64,000 nt of DNA from Diplocarpon mali (Eukaryota; Ascomycota; Leotiomycetes; Helotiales; Drepanopezizaceae), in assembly GCA_024741835.1 (NCBI GenBank), contig JAENRP010000014.1, positions 62,640-126,639 of the forward strand. Direction: 5' to 3'. Shown here piece by piece: positions 21,984-33,966 of the stretch. Below the pieces are notes generated by a model, which saw only the letters and a list, made by a program, of their open reading frames with translations, did not search any database and was not told where the DNA came from. Position 1 is the first letter of the stretch, and the number at the start of each line of letters is the position of its first letter. Position numbers and translations under genes: made by a program.

Positions 21984-22641
21984 ATGCCTGTAATAGTACG
22001 CCATACAGTCGATCGGCTTGATAGGCCCAGTGCTTATTATGCAAGCAGAGTAAGTTGACTCTGCGCCAGTGCAAAGATAAATGGCGCTTTCTGTTGACCA
22101 TCCCTTGTCACCTAGAACAAGAAGCGCAGGTACGATCGCGAAGACGCGATAGACTGTGCTTCAGAGGAGCCAGCTGAGGACCCGTTAAAAGATGCCACCA
22201 CCCTCTACGTGGGAAATTTGTACGTCTCAATTGATGAGCAGGATTTCAAGGCGCGATCTAATCAGTCGCATCAGGTCTTTCTACACAACTGAAGAACAGA
22301 TCCACGAGCTTTTCTCCAAGTGCGGAGAGATCAAGCGGTTGATTATGGGGTTGGATAGGTTCAATAAGACGCCATGTGGTTTCTGCTTTGTGGAATATTA
22401 CACCCATCAAGATGCGCTCGACTGTATGAAGTATATCGGGGGCACGAAACTGGATGAGCGGATCATCCGAACAGATCTCGACCCGGGATTCCAAGAGGGA
22501 AGGCAATATGGCAGAGGAAAGTCTGGCGGCCAAGTGCGCGACGAGTACCGGGAGGAATATGATGAAGGCAGAGGGGGTCACGGCCGTGCCATTCAAGCAG
22601 AGAGACTCAAGGAAGAAGAGGAGTACGGGAAGGGTAGATAG
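21984..22641 (+). CDS. CBC2: Nuclear cap-binding complex subunit 2 (CBP20)
   Basis: The small subunit of the cap-binding complex binds the m7G cap of nascent mRNA. Exons 21984-22049, 22116-22219 and 22275-22641 give 178 aa. The N-terminus [14 protein letters not shown] and [18 protein letters not shown] contains the family's cap-binding tyrosine region. One RRM follows, with RNP2 LYVGNLSFYTT split by intron 2 and RNP1 GFCFVEYY. The C-terminal [17 protein letters not shown] is the strongly conserved tail that orders on cap binding. The first exon is short and lies inside the NUP82 upstream region; without it the N-terminal cap-stacking tyrosines would be lost. Confidence 0.96.
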
Positions 22642-22874
22642 ATTGCTTCTCCTTCTTTGGTTCTCAGGGTGTCAGGCGTTAGGGAAATCCGGATTGCTGA
22701 TGCATCTCCTTGGCCATCCATCAATACAGTTGACATTCCGTTTTGGGCAACCTGTTTAGATATCACTGAGCGGCATTGAAAATTTGCTCTTGATCAGCCC
22801 TACTGTCATCATGTACACTATTCTCAAATGCCATCTGTGTGTTCCTGTACATAATATAACACAATCGTCCTCCA

Positions 22875-23328
22875 TCAGTATCCAGGGGGGTTAACTCTTT
22901 GAGACACTCTGGTCCATTTTGGAAGCTCTGTGATGTTATAAGCATTCTTCTGATCCCGATGTAACCTGGTAATGCTCACTCCTGATACTCTTTCGGTATT
23001 TCTTTTCCTTCCGATCGAAAATGGTATATTTATCCTTGGGCAGCATTTCCTGCTCAATCGGCATCTCCTCCTTCCATCTCTCAACAGCTTTCGTCGTGAT
23101 ACCCTGCTTCGCCAGTGCTTTATCCACCACTGCTACGACCGTGTCAACAGCTCGAAGACGTTTCCGTTGTCGCGCCTTTTGAAATTTTGAAAGTCGCCAT
23201 GGGATCTTCCTGCAGAGTGTTTGTCGTCAGTACTGACATATGCAGAGCGCATCATATCGATGGACAGGGCAAGCTAACCAGAGGAGTCCTGAGCATAACG
23301 AGTTTGTGGGTCTGAATGCTCCAAACAT
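22875..23328 (-). CDS. mrpl31: Mitochondrial large-subunit ribosomal protein L31 (mL60)
   Basis: A 110-aa basic protein of the mitochondrial large ribosomal subunit. Exons 23328-23279, 23209-22980 and 22927-22875 are in phase. The start MFGAFRPTNSL, the segment QKARQRKRLRAVD, the block EMLPKDKYTIFDRKEK and the C-terminal KLPKWTRVSQRVNPPGY are the fungal family signature. The last exon encodes only the final 17 or so residues and would be missed by simple frame calling. The gene is head-to-head with trs20 and tail-to-tail with CBC2. Confidence 0.95.
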
Positions 23329-23478
23329 AGTGGTGGTGTTGGGGTGTCAAGTGAAAGTTCGATGAAGCTTGCTACGAAAGACGACGCCAAGGTGCGGAAC
23401 CAGCCGCACTCTCCCTTGAAGGATCTCTAACATGGTAGATTGATACCATCCATAACTACAGAACAAGCAAACATCACG
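23329..23478. promoter_or_regulatory. Bidirectional promoter mrpl31/trs20
   Basis: Just 150 bp lie between the two start codons. Both genes are constitutive housekeeping genes, so a compact shared promoter is expected. I see no clear TATA box. Confidence 0.65.
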
Positions 23479-24070
23479 ATGTCATATTACTTTGCCATTA
23501 TTGGCACCCAAGACAATCCCATCTTCGAGTATGATTTCGGGACGTCAAAGCAGGGTGGAGATGGCGTCGCACGATTTGCGGAGCAGCCACGGCACGTCAA
23601 CCAATTCATTGTGCACAGCAGTCTGGATATCGTAGAAGAGGTGCAATGGTCAAACGGGCAAATGTATGTAGTTCCTGTCAAGAAATCTAGAGCCATTCTA
23701 ATTGGCCTACAGGTACCTGAAATGCATTGACCGCTTCTACAATAATTGGGTTTCCTGCTTCATGACAGGTGGAAGTAAGACTGATCTTCTACGCAATGAA
23801 CAAACCGGAATTGACATGAGAATAGATGTCAAGTTCCTTCTCCTCCACGCTCCATCACAACCTGCTGCTACAACCACAAGCCGAGCCAGTACGTCTATTG
23901 CTGCGAACCCTACGTCCCCGCAAACAGAAGAAGCAATCAAGCAATTTTTTACTGAAGTGTATGAGAACTGGGTCAAAACAATCATGAACCCTTTCTACCA
24001 AGTCAACATGGAAGTCAAGAGCCCCGTGTTTAAGGGGAAAGTCGCCGCAGCGGGGAAGAAATATCTTTGA
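23479..24070 (+). CDS. trs20: TRAPP complex subunit Trs20 (sedlin, TRAPPC2)
   Basis: A 163-aa core subunit of the TRAPP complexes that activate Rab GTPase Ypt1 in ER-to-Golgi traffic and autophagy. Exons 23479-23663, 23713-23774 and 23826-24070 join in phase. The fold signature is clear: MSYYFAIIGTQDNPIFEYDF, then HVNQFIVHSSLDIVEEV, YLKCIDRFYNNWVSCFM and NVKFLLLHAP. The last helix is IKQFFTEVYENWVKTIMNPF. A Ser/Thr/Ala-rich loop (about 20 residues, near position 115) is longer than in yeast or human and looks disordered. Confidence 0.96.
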
Positions 24071-25697
24071 AAAAAAGCAAGTCCCCTTTCATACGAACTT
24101 TTAGCATGTTGTCAGCAATCAGTGGGTGGTGAGGTGCCTTTTCGGCTAAAGAGGATCTACCTTGCTTGACATTCAGGAGACCCTGGAATTTTCGACATGC
24201 CCAGGACAGCTGATATCCGTGTGATGAACCCCCCCCTAGAATAGTAGCCAGTGATATAGGCGCAAAACCAAAGTACACAAAAATCAAGCATCAGTTTTCG
24301 GAGGACTGTTGCTTGGTTGGAAAATGAGAATTGTCGGCAGGATTGTGGTACCCTTTCTGGTCGTATCTGACCCAAGGTAAGGTATGGTACGAAGTGCCTA
24401 GGCATGTACAATGTATGCCAGAACCTGCACCGAGGCTCCGGTGCATATCAATTATTACCTATACCAAAGTTAGTTAAGGGACATCAAGTTTACTTAAGGT
24501 ACTTGTACCTAACTTCAAGGGCCAGTTATTCGGGGTGGCACGGGACTGGCCTGCTTTCTATAGCAACTATAAATACCTATAAGTACATATATATATATGA
24601 ATGTATATGAGTGTATATGAATATACTTAATGATATTACTGAAAGGAAATTGACCATCTAGTGCTAGTGAAGAGTGCGTACCTACCAACTATCTCGGCGC
24701 CTTCTTTTCACTTTGCTTCCTCTCTTCTCTTCCTTCACTGTCCCATCCGCTTTTTGTATCGACCGGTCAGTAATTACATATCTAGAAAGCCTTTGGTTAT
24801 GGGATGCTTGCTCGTAGATGACTAGATCGTAGATACCCTGGTATGTTGTATCTCGCTCATTTCAACAGTCAACCTGTCATACTGGCGAGCGTATCCGCTG
24901 GAGTCATTAAGTGAAGATTTGCAAGTTGCGCTTACTTCTGTTAGCATAGAAGTGGCTGATACTGAGTACTATATATCTCTTACAGATACAATGCCAATCA
25001 AATCCGTAGTCATCTGATTAGTAGTAAATAGAGAGGCAACGCAGACAGTCCAAAGATATAAATCAGAAGTATACCAGCAGTCTGCGGAGTCTAAACAAGC
25101 AAGTCTGTAGAAGAGGTATATTGACCGTGTTATGTACTATCTCCGGCACTTTGTCCGCTCCTACATACTACAGCCCGACAAAAGGCACGGAACAGTGGAA
25201 TAGACAAGACCGAATCATAGATATCCCTAGTAGAAATGCACACAACGTAGTATGATTAACCATAATTGAACATCAACAAATGATGCGCTATGTTGGAGCA
25301 CATGAACTCCGTACTCGGTAAAAAAGCCCTTGGTTACCGCGAAGTTGGCTTGAGAATCGGGCTCTTTAGGGGTGCTTCTCGGACCACGGGGAAGTTAAAG
25401 CTGATTTAATATTAGAAAGTGTCTCCGGTGTGTGATCGGGTGCATGAGATGCTCTGTGCGCAGTGACAAACCTGAAGTTGATTGAGCTTCGAAGCTGCTG
25501 TAATATGCAGAGAGGAACCTTGAGCTTGTGTACATTCGGGTATCATGCGCGCATGCTCTCTTGTACACCCAAAACCTGTCCCGCATCATTTCTCTTCCTC
25601 TTCACCGTAGCATACAGAACCACCGCCACCCGTTATACACACAACATTCTTAACTCTCCTTCCATGCGCTTCGGGAAAACCGTCTTTCTGACCCCCC
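24071..25697. other. Convergent intergenic region, AT-rich, no gene seen
   Basis: The 3' flanks of trs20 and BOL3. It contains an (AT)6 run at 24587-24598 and a 10-bp imperfect tandem repeat just after it. I see no coding sequence. Confidence 0.6.
24594..24623. repeat. Ten-bp imperfect tandem repeat
   Basis: TATATGAATG, TATATGAGTG and TATATGAATA follow one another, starting at 24594, 24604 and 24614. This is a simple AT-rich minisatellite. Confidence 0.75.
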
Positions 25698-26195
25698 TTA
25701 CGGCGCCCTCGTCTTCAATTGCACACCATGCCAGCCTTTGATCTCCTCTCCGAGCACCTCATTAACAAGCCTCTGCTGCTTCAACATCCCCAAGCCTCGA
25801 AACCGCTCACTCACAACATCAATACCATACATGCTCCCACACCCACCGCTAATATCCTGCACCTCTAGACTTGTGCATTGTAGCTCGCGCATCAGCATCT
25901 CCCAAATCTGCCGCTCTTTTGCGTTAAGGTGTTCGGGCGCCTTGGGGCTGGCTGGACTGGACTCGGAGCTGTAGCTGCGGAGGTTGACAGATGGGCTGTG
26001 GGAGCGGAGTTTCGTAGAATGACGGTGGATTTTCGCAGGTGAGGGTTTTGTTGCTGATGCCGTGGCGATTCTTCGAGCGGGACAGATAGCTGTAACGACG
26101 CATCTTGCATTCGCTGTTGTGTGTTCAGCAGCACATCTCAAGGACTGCGCGCTCCGTAAGCAGCGCCGTATGCTTGCTGCTGCAGCTCTGTCCAT
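25698..26195 (-). CDS. BOL3: Mitochondrial BolA-like protein (Bol3 type)
   Basis: A 165-aa single-exon gene. The C-terminal 75 residues are a BolA domain: MLMRELQCTSLEVQDISGG, then CGSMYGIDVVSERFRGLG and the invariant-His segment RLVNEVLGEEIKGWHGVQL. BolA proteins pair with monothiol glutaredoxins in transfer of [4Fe-4S] clusters. The N-terminus from MDRAAAASIRRCLRSAQS is rich in Arg and Ala and lacks acidic residues, so a mitochondrial presequence is likely; this points to the Bol3 branch, not cytosolic Fra2. The frame stays open to an ATG at 26372, but the extension does not look like a presequence, so I prefer the downstream ATG. The linker is Ser/Pro-rich. Confidence 0.87.
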   Translation of the reverse strand: MDRAAAASIRRCLRSAQSLRCAAEHTTANARCVVTAICPARRIATASATKPSPAKIHRHSTKLRSHSPSVNLRSYSSESSPASPKAPEHLNAKERQIWEMLMRELQCTSLEVQDISGGCGSMYGIDVVSERFRGLGMLKQQRLVNEVLGEEIKGWHGVQLKTRAP

Positions 26196-27551
26196 TTTCC
26201 TGCTTCTCTCTTCACCCGATGCACTGGTCGGCGATGAGATAGTCGGACAGCTCAAGTTGCTGGAAGCGTGCGTCAATATCGACAGGTCGACGGAGAGTGG
26301 TGATAATTTTGTTTTTAAATTCGTAGCGTATGGTGTCGTCGCGATAACTTCCGCAGACACGACTATTGCCAATGCTGAAGCTTGCCTACCTAGCTAGGCC
26401 TTGAAGACATATTGATCGCCCCACTAATTCAAGCTGGAGTCTTGCTTACAAATATCGGCTGCTTTACCGATCACGTGTGGCCGGTTTGGCGAAGTCTTCC
26501 GCTAGCGAGGCTCCTCATATCAAAGTCGCTCGCTTGAAACCACGGACAAGCTCAACCACCCATTGTTTGAGCCTAGAGGATGACATCCTCAAGTAAAACA
26601 TGAGTATTTCCCACCATCAGACTGCACAATATCAACATGGATCCCGCACCTGTATAAGGTCCCAGCTGAAACTGAAAACGAGATCAAACAGCAGCATTAT
26701 TTATATCCTAATCGAGGATAGGTCCAAGGGCAGCTCTGTCTCAGCCAGTATCTACAGAGGGCAGTTAGAACACCATATTCCTGACGGGCGAGCCGTCTGT
26801 ATCGTCACATTCTAACGCATCATGGTTAAATATCGATTACCACCCCTGGGATTCCAAGTTCATTCCGGGAAGCTGATGCTTCAGGTCGTCCAAAGATCGC
26901 GTCCGGCCTTCTGGGAATCGAAAATGCCAGGTCTTTCATATTGTACCAAATTGAGCCAGGGTCAAAGCCTCAGACATGAAGTCTGAGGGACTTTACTCTG
27001 TCTCCCTTCTTTCCTCTATTCTTTTCTTGGTGTTGATTTTTATTCTTTCTGTTTTCTCTGCGTTCTCATTTAGAGTACCCTTGAGATACGTTCTTCTACT
27101 TGTGGTTATAGCGAACGCACGGATGAATTCACCCCATGATTTCGAGTATCGGACTCAACCGGGTTGGTGCGACTCGAGCCAAAATCGTGGAGTCGGCCGT
27201 GGCCAAAGACCGGTCAATCATCACCATGGTTGTCAAGCACAGATCTGCACTAAGGTCTCTGTCATATTGTGCAGCCTCCTACTTTAAAACACGCAAACTT
27301 AAATCCCGAAACTACCGCACCTGAAAGAGGACAAATGACTTCTGTGTAGGTCCTTGAATCGCGGTATAGATTGGCCCAGACTTATACCTTTCTTTGGTCA
27401 GCATATCAATCGATTTATCTGGTTTTTTGCTATAACCCTGCGAGCGACAGCTGTCGGATTGTTCCCAAGGGCTGTACGATAGACCCATGAAGATAAGGTC
27501 TTTTGCTTCCTACTGCTGGCTCTCTCGCTACGTATACATGCTCTTTTCAAA
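26196..27551. other. Intergenic, no gene seen
   Basis: Divergent upstream regions of BOL3 and of the membrane protein at 27552. A hydrophobic plus-strand frame at 26976-27287 begins with ATG and encodes LLSSILFLVLIFILSVFSAF, but lacks similarity or support, so I do not call it. Confidence 0.5.
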
Positions 27552-29215
27552 ATGGGCCCATTCGGTTCTACCAGTCTGGCGAACAAATTTGGGTGAATTG
27601 AACTTGCTAATTAATCGAAATTGAATGCTAAATTGACGCAGTATCATTCTCGGGTCTCTAATTGTTTTGATCTTTCTGGCTGGCTTCATCAAATTACAAC
27701 TCAACAAAAGAAGGTAGAGGGAACTTCTCCCTAAATATTTGAAAAAGGCTCACCGTTTCAAGGCTCACGCAACAAATTAAAAAGGCAGCGCTAGAAATTG
27801 CTGGGAAAACTGATGAGGAGACCTTTGTCGGGAAGAAGATTGACGAAGGTGATTTGTTCGGTGTCCGCGCTTTGGAATATGGGTATTTCGGTGGCGTTTC
27901 GCAAACAAGATCCAGTTCGTCAACGCCATTATATGTCTTGTCGCCAAGTACCACGGTCGTGGATTGGGAAGAGACCGGGCATTTGACAAATTCCTCGGCC
28001 TCTAGCAGTGTTCTAGGGAATGCCCAGAGCCCAGCACCATCTACAAACCTTTACACGACACGAGACCCCTCGCCCCAAAGACTTGAGCCTTCAGACGCCG
28101 AGAGGGATGCGGGCGGACCAAAATTAGATGCATCGATTGCTGGAGGGGAGGGCGGTTCTTATATGCCACCGTTGCCCTCCCCTGGGTCCCTGAAATATAC
28201 CTCGACGACCAACAGCTCTTTCGAGGAGGGACAAACACCGGCTTGGATATTTCCGCTAGATGTTCAAATCGGTAGAAATTCAACTGCCAGATCCCGGCCG
28301 GTATCATACCTGCCGAACGTCGAATTAACAGGCGAGATCGAGAAGGCTAGACTTGCAGTACCGTCTAGGCCTCCACGAGGCTCTCCGAAATCCGCTTTTC
28401 CACCGGGCGATGATGGCTCGCGACCATCTTGTCGCATGAGCCCAATAATTAAGGATTTTACACCTAAAAAATTACCACTGGATCATCTCGCCCCCCAGAT
28501 GACGATTGTAGATCCCAGCAATTTTCCTTTTCCACAAGATACCCGGAACTGGAATCCCAACTCACTTGTAAGTGGTACGTCTAAACAAAGCCAATTGGAT
28601 ATATCACCGCCAGCCTTTTCTGAAGTCATTTACTCCGACAACAAAATCCCGCCAGGCTCGTCAATATCCATGCTTAGTGAATCAATCGTCAGCAAACAGG
28701 GTGCTTGGATCACTCGGCCCGGCGAATTCCGTGAGATCTCCCCGGACGCCCTCAAGTCTCTTAATCGGCACAATGTCGTCGGTTCAAACATGTACAGCAC
28801 TAGGAATCCCATCCTGGAGTACCACAAAGACAACTCCACAGCGCAATCCCGAGCCCGCCAACGAAGCCGCTCAAGATCAACCGCCCACAAACGCAACAAA
28901 TCCTCTATCTCTCTAGCCCGCACCCAAGACTCACTCCGTCGACATAGCAGAAAATTATCACATGACGCTAAGAGACGCAGTCGTGACCGTGATGCAATAT
29001 ACTACGACCTAGCCCTATCAAACCGCACGCGTGCTGGCTCAGTCCAAAGCCGCACCGCTGAATTGGGCCAGGCGCGTGAGTCACCATTTTCTGATGCATA
29101 CGTTATTCAACATTCTCACGACACCTCCGTCTGCTCTTCGTCGTCGAGGAAGAGCAGTTCTATCAGCGATAGGGAAGAAAGACCACCTTTGCCAGTCTAT
29201 CCAAGGAACTCGTAG
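27552..29215 (+). CDS. Uncharacterised fungal single-pass membrane protein with RS-rich tail
   Basis: Three exons give 521 aa: 27552-27592, 27642-27713 and 27763-29215. The first two are tiny (41 and 72 nt), yet they encode the only membrane segment: MGPFGSTSLANKFG then IILGSLIVLIFLAGFIKL, followed by a basic stop-transfer run QLNKRR. The cytosolic part begins ETFVGKKIDEGDLFGVRAL, a stretch I recall from uncharacterised Pezizomycotina proteins but cannot name. It continues as a 450-residue, mostly disordered tail rich in Ser, Pro and Arg, with an RS-like block (RARQRSRSRSTAHKRNKSS) and a poly-Ser patch near the end. The splice phases (2, 2) and branch-point-like TGCTAA upstream of the second exon support the N-terminus. 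A role at an envelope or ER membrane with regulated phosphorylation of the tail is only an inference. Confidence 0.78.
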
Positions 29216-30367
29216 CAGCTTGGACTCCCACAGCTCAACATGGGCGTGAACAGAAAGTATGGGAGAGGAAGGAGTGCAAATGAAGTGTCCAGGGGCAGCG
29301 TAAACGACTTCTACGTGCGATATCGCCAATATGCCAATGCCGGTGGTGCTTGTCAAGACAAAACCTTGAGTGAGGGGGACCCGGAAGTTTTGGTATAGGT
29401 CTAGGGGCTATGGCTGTAGAAGGGCAGGCACCATTGAAGTTTAAAGGTACGATTATGGAGTTTGCAACGCGACAAGTAGATTGATGGCCACCAAGGAGAT
29501 TCTTCCTGGTATGATCTAGAGCATGAGTACAAGAAGTAACAAGGATACATTGGAAGGGTTGGAGGATTTCTGGAGCGCCGGTTCATGGGAAACGTGAAGA
29601 AAGTCGGTTTGAACAATATTGAGAATATTTGCAGGGGAATTGGTAAGTCGGTAGACCCCTTGGGGGCGTCGCAAGATTCAAAAAATGAATGTGGAACGAA
29701 GATTTGGGGTGTTTCGATGCGATTTGTAACCGGCGACCTTTGTACGAGCTCAAGCGATATAACTTCAAGTCATCGAATAATGATAACTTTTTCTCGCGGT
29801 CTTCGGACGTCTCTATCAAGTTAGATGAGAAGAGTCATACTCGTCTGACGATTTCCGCTGTCTAGCGCTGGTTTCACTCCAAGCTTCCTCGTATACAAGT
29901 TTTCCACTTCGGGCTAAATCCATCACTCTATCTCAATGATTTCCTTAAGCGCATCGTTTTGGCCTGCTATTTTCTGAAATTCCGGAAAACTCCAGACAGA
30001 TAGCCACCGATCAATCGGCACTTGAATTCGATGAAAGAGGCGTCAGTAGGCATGTAGTACAACCGGAAATCGATGAACTCGATGTCAGGGGCTACGCGAG
30101 GCCGGAAGACCAATTTTGACCTGACAAAGGCAAGGGAGGTGAAAGAGCATCGATTCCTGGAAATTCTTTACTGAGGCTTCGCGAATCGCTTTGAAGCAGC
30201 GCGATCCTCTCCGCTTTATTCCAGAGCTGTGTATGGCGCCAGATTCCAAGCCCAAGTTTCTCTTTGTTCTCCCAGTAGTAGGCACCCCCTCGCTGATCGC
30301 ACTCGGCTTATCATCCTAGCCATCTTATAGAGAGATTCTGCAAATATCGCAACCCAAACTCTCAAAA
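29216..30367. other. Intergenic, no gene seen
   Basis: The interval lies between two plus-strand genes. It holds the 3' flank of the upstream gene and the promoter of the downstream one. No open frame with coding character is visible. Confidence 0.6.
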
Positions 30368-31226
30368 ATGGCCGCGATCGCAACAGGAACAGATAATCCC
30401 GCGGCCACCAAGCGCAAAGACAGAAGAGTTAACATTACGGTCGAGACAGACAGGCCCGATTCCGACCGATCCCCTCTCCTCCCGACGGCTGAACGCAGCC
30501 CTTTTACGCATGGTATATACTATTAGCTCCTACCTTCTAGACCTCAGACTCACCTTCTCAGAATTCCCTATCGAGGACTATGCTGCCAGTGCGCAAGGCT
30601 GGGCTCTGCCAGGCATTGGTCTCCCGACTCTCAGAACCCTTGGTGCATCATTTGCACAAGCGTACAAGCTGCTTGTGGGCATAGCCGTCTTACTATTCGG
30701 AGCCGTAGATACCGCCCTCGACTACCTTCGCTATCCGCTCCTGGGCTTGCTCATCTTCGCTTTGATCAACGGACAATTCGGCGACTCACGCCTTCGCCAA
30801 AGTAGCATCGCAACCAAAACAAGAACTGTGACGGCTATATCGACGACTACGAGTTACCTCAACTCTGCCACCACAGTCCTTACTGCATCCTGGCTGACAC
30901 CCCCAAAGGAGATCTCGACACCTCCGACCGTCGAGAGTTTGGGGACGTTGCCAAGAAACCCTCCAGTAACGTCTGAGGATTCAGAGACAGAGGTCGCATC
31001 GTCATCCAGGGCCCAGATTGAAGTGCCTGCCATCGCATCTAAACTCGACGAACTGAACTCGTCTTCCTCTCTCATGAGCTCGAAGCTCTCAGCAGAGACG
31101 ATTTCGGCAGCTTCGTCAAGTACTACAGGCATTCGAAAGAAGGTCCTTGCTGCGGCACGAATTATTCCTCTTTCAGGGACAGTGGGCGGTGCTCGAACAA
31201 CGAGTGTGAAGAAGAGGATGTATTAG
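30368..31226 (+). CDS. Uncharacterised membrane protein
   Basis: Exons 30368-30512 and 30562-31226 join in phase 1 and give 269 aa. The N-terminal 50 residues are charged (KRKDRRVNITVETDRPDSD) and carry SPLLPT, a plausible phosphosite or sorting patch. The middle has two or three hydrophobic segments, clearest in AYKLLVGIAVLLFGAVDTAL and YPLLGLLIFALING. The C-terminal 110 residues are Ser/Thr-rich and end in a basic KKRMY. I recognise no family. The layout suits an organelle or vesicle membrane protein, but that is inference only. The short intron and consistent frame make it a real gene with fair confidence. Confidence 0.7.
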
Positions 31227-32400
31227 ATGAGATCTCGAATGCCCTGTGAAGCGAAAAGGATAGTCTTGAACTAATCTGGGCTCATTTGTAACTAGGGAAC
31301 CACTGGCGAGATAGCTTGCCCGAGTAGGAATAGCGGATGGGAAGTGGAACCGTAGATCAGACAAGATTTTTTGCTTGGTCTATTCGCCACACTTAGAAAT
31401 ACACTGAGCAGAAGGCCTATTCGCGATTAAATTACAATGCATTCCTCGCGCTCGTTCAACTTATTCCTCAAGACAAGCGTCAATGCAAAGCAAAATAATT
31501 CAAGTAAGCCTGGCTCAAATGTTTACTTACGTGCAAGAATAGTGACAACTAAAGGAGATGATCTGAAAGTGAACGTTGATATAACTGCTCCAGAGCTGCT
31601 CTTGAAGTAGTGGAATTCTTTAAATTGGACTCAAAAATATAGAACAAAAGTTACGATGAAAATCCTCAAATCTTCAAGATTGGTAATGATCTTGTAAGCG
31701 CAATACCAGGCCAGATTATCAGGCAGTTTCCACGCGATTATTGTCCTTTGCCGTGATTCTACAATTAAGCGAGCAAGTCCTGAGTTGATTGTCTTAAGCA
31801 GGAAACAAATAAAGAAAAGCACAGTCATTAGTATACTCTCGAAAGAGCCTTCTTACAAGAAGTGATGACTTCTACCAAGGGAAAATCATGATAAAGAGCG
31901 CGAGATTACATGTTAGTTGACAAAAAAGCCAATGCTGTTCTGATCATTAGCTTCAGCTTGAATCAGCTAACAAAAAAAATGAAAGGAACATATTTGAGGT
32001 GCGAGTTTTACGGTAAAAAATTGCAATGGATTTTTGGGGGAATGAGATAATAGCACATACACTATACAACTGACAGTAGTTGAATGTTGTAGATCACGCC
32101 AACTCTACACGGCGTGGTACCGTCTTAGTCATCGCTACGATCCATGAATGCTTTTGTGTGTTGTGTATTTTTAAACAGCAGCCATACTTGCAAACATACT
32201 CGTTCGAATGAAGCGCGGTTATGTGATACTTACATATTGCCCGGACTGGATCTGTAATGCAGTCGGAATTCATAGGCTTTCGCCGCGTTTGCAGCCTTTA
32301 AGGCCAATCCGGAAGTCGCAGCTCGAGCAGCTTCGCCTTGCGTTACTTGAAGCTACATTCAAAGGTCTGGTATCCCGTGACCGAGACGACTAAATGTAAC
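31227..32400. other. Convergent intergenic region, AT-rich, no gene seen
   Basis: The 3' flanks of the membrane-protein gene and cysA. The sequence is AT-rich with scattered homopolymer runs. I see no coding or RNA gene. Confidence 0.6.
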
Positions 32401-33966
32401 TCATCCCAAGAATTTCTTCAGATTGGCACCGATGTGGTCAAGGTCCAACAAGAAACTGTCATGGCCAAAGAGACTAACATCTTCTCCAAGTTCAATATGT
32501 GTGACTTTGCTGTTCCCCGTTCTCCTGAGCGTCTCTGCAATCTCTCGTTGCTGCCAAGCAGGGAAGAGAATATCACTCGACACCCCCATCACCAGTGTAG
32601 GGAGATCTCTTAGTCCCTTCAGGCCAAGGACGAGATCTTCTGGAGGTCCTAACGACTGCTTCACTGGAGCGTTGAGATCAGCGGGCGCTTCGCCGTCTGG
32701 CTGCTCTTCGTATGGAGTGTCTGGAAGAGTGAGACTGCATGATGCGGCCTCCGTGTCTTGCAGCTGTCCAGATTCAAATCTTTGGGTCTGTGCCGCTCGC
32801 CGTGCAGCGGTCGCGGACTGGTTGTTTGCACCAAGATCGAACAGATCCATCGCTTTGCTTACATAAAGTAGACTATTCGGATCATATTCCAGGCAGAACT
32901 TCTCCCCTGCATGATCGAGATACGTCTCAATAAGAAAGTCCGGGCATAGAGCCGGCTGTTTACTCGGATCTGCTCTCCGACGACCGAATCTTTGTTCCCA
33001 CTCCGGCCCCGATCGATAAGTGACAGTTGCTATTTCTCTGGCGAGTTTCATTCCCGCGTGTGGAGGAACGCTATCGTAGTAGAACCCGCGGTTCCATTTG
33101 GGATCCATCATAAGTACTTGTCGTTGGGTATGTCGCATAGCAATACTGTATGGATGGCTTCGTGCACAACCTGAAATGGTAGCTATTCGGCACACCCGCT
33201 CCGGGTAAAGAACACCGGCTGCCAGCGACTGCATGCCTCCCATACTGGCTCCAACACTCGCATATAGCTTCTTGATCCCAAGTCCATCTAACAGTCGGAA
33301 CTGAGCTCTTACCATATCTTCCATTGTTAATATGGGAAACCTGGTGGCATATCTTCGTCCGTCTGCGGGATCGACGCTACTTGGGCCCGTGGATCCATAA
33401 CATCCTCCAACCACATTCGTACATATAACGTAGTATTTGTTGGTATCAAGGCATCCATTCGGCCCAATGAACTTTTCCCACCAGCCTGGTTTCGAGTTCT
33501 GCTCTGTTGAATGCGCATGAGACGAGGCTGAAAGACCCGTATGTAGGAGAATCACATTGGACTTGTCCACATTGATTTCGCCCCAGGTTTCGTAGGCTAT
33601 GTTGAATTCCGGCAGAACTCTTCCCCAGTCGAGTAATAAGGATTCCTCGCAGTGATAATTAAGCGTGGCTCCGCTTGTATAGGACGGTTCAGGGCCACTG
33701 GACAGCGATCGAGCTTCGAGTGTTGCGGACTTGGATTCCAAGGCGTCGAGACAAGGGAAAGCCATTGCAGGATTCGAAGCTTCTGCTAGTCCGGCAGCTA
33801 TATTTTTCTTGGAACTCTGGATGCGAAAGTACCTCGAGGCGTTCTGTAGCCTGCTCACGCATCCGGTGGCGGGATGGCGGGATGCCGAAGAATGCGGCTG
33901 TAGGATATTCTTGGGAGACTTTGCAGCTATCCGCGCGGCTACCGCTACGCTCCTTGTCGGATTCAT
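32401..33966 (-). CDS. cysA: Serine O-acetyltransferase of the homoserine-acetyltransferase fold, mitochondrial (CysA/Cys2 type)
   Basis: A 521-aa single-exon alpha/beta hydrolase that should acetylate L-serine with acetyl-CoA, the first step of cysteine synthesis. The frame is open a little further upstream, but the first real ATG gives [20 protein letters not shown], a good mitochondrial presequence. The catalytic triad is visible: nucleophile Ser in GASMGGMQS (about residue 241), Asp in VSSDILFP (about 465) and His in LFGHDSFL (about 502). [14 protein letters not shown] and the presequence fit the fungal serine-acetylating branch (A. nidulans CysA, S. pombe Cys2) better than Met2 homoserine acetyltransferases, whose equivalent motif starts GSPYGS. 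A 55-residue low-complexity insertion lies between about residues 370 and 430. Branch assignment is inference from motifs. Confidence 0.86.
   Translation of the reverse strand: MNPTRSVAVAARIAAKSPKNILQPHSSASRHPATGCVSRLQNASRYFRIQSSKKNIAAGLAEASNPAMAFPCLDALESKSATLEARSLSSGPEPSYTSGATLNYHCEESLLLDWGRVLPEFNIAYETWGEINVDKSNVILLHTGLSASSHAHSTEQNSKPGWWEKFIGPNGCLDTNKYYVICTNVVGGCYGSTGPSSVDPADGRRYATRFPILTMEDMVRAQFRLLDGLGIKKLYASVGASMGGMQSLAAGVLYPERVCRIATISGCARSHPYSIAMRHTQRQVLMMDPKWNRGFYYDSVPPHAGMKLAREIATVTYRSGPEWEQRFGRRRADPSKQPALCPDFLIETYLDHAGEKFCLEYDPNSLLYVSKAMDLFDLGANNQSATAARRAAQTQRFESGQLQDTEAASCSLTLPDTPYEEQPDGEAPADLNAPVKQSLGPPEDLVLGLKGLRDLPTLVMGVSSDILFPAWQQREIAETLRRTGNSKVTHIELGEDVSLFGHDSFLLDLDHIGANLKKFLG

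Noticed and set aside
26976..27287. Hydrophobic plus-strand frame beginning MKSEGLYS
   Set aside because: Looks like a signal or membrane segment, but the rest is low in coding character, and the following gene has a better N-terminus of its own.
27854..29215. Start of the membrane-protein gene at 27854
   Set aside because: The codon there is TTG; the conserved sequence continues upstream and joins cleanly to two small exons beginning at an ATG at 27552.
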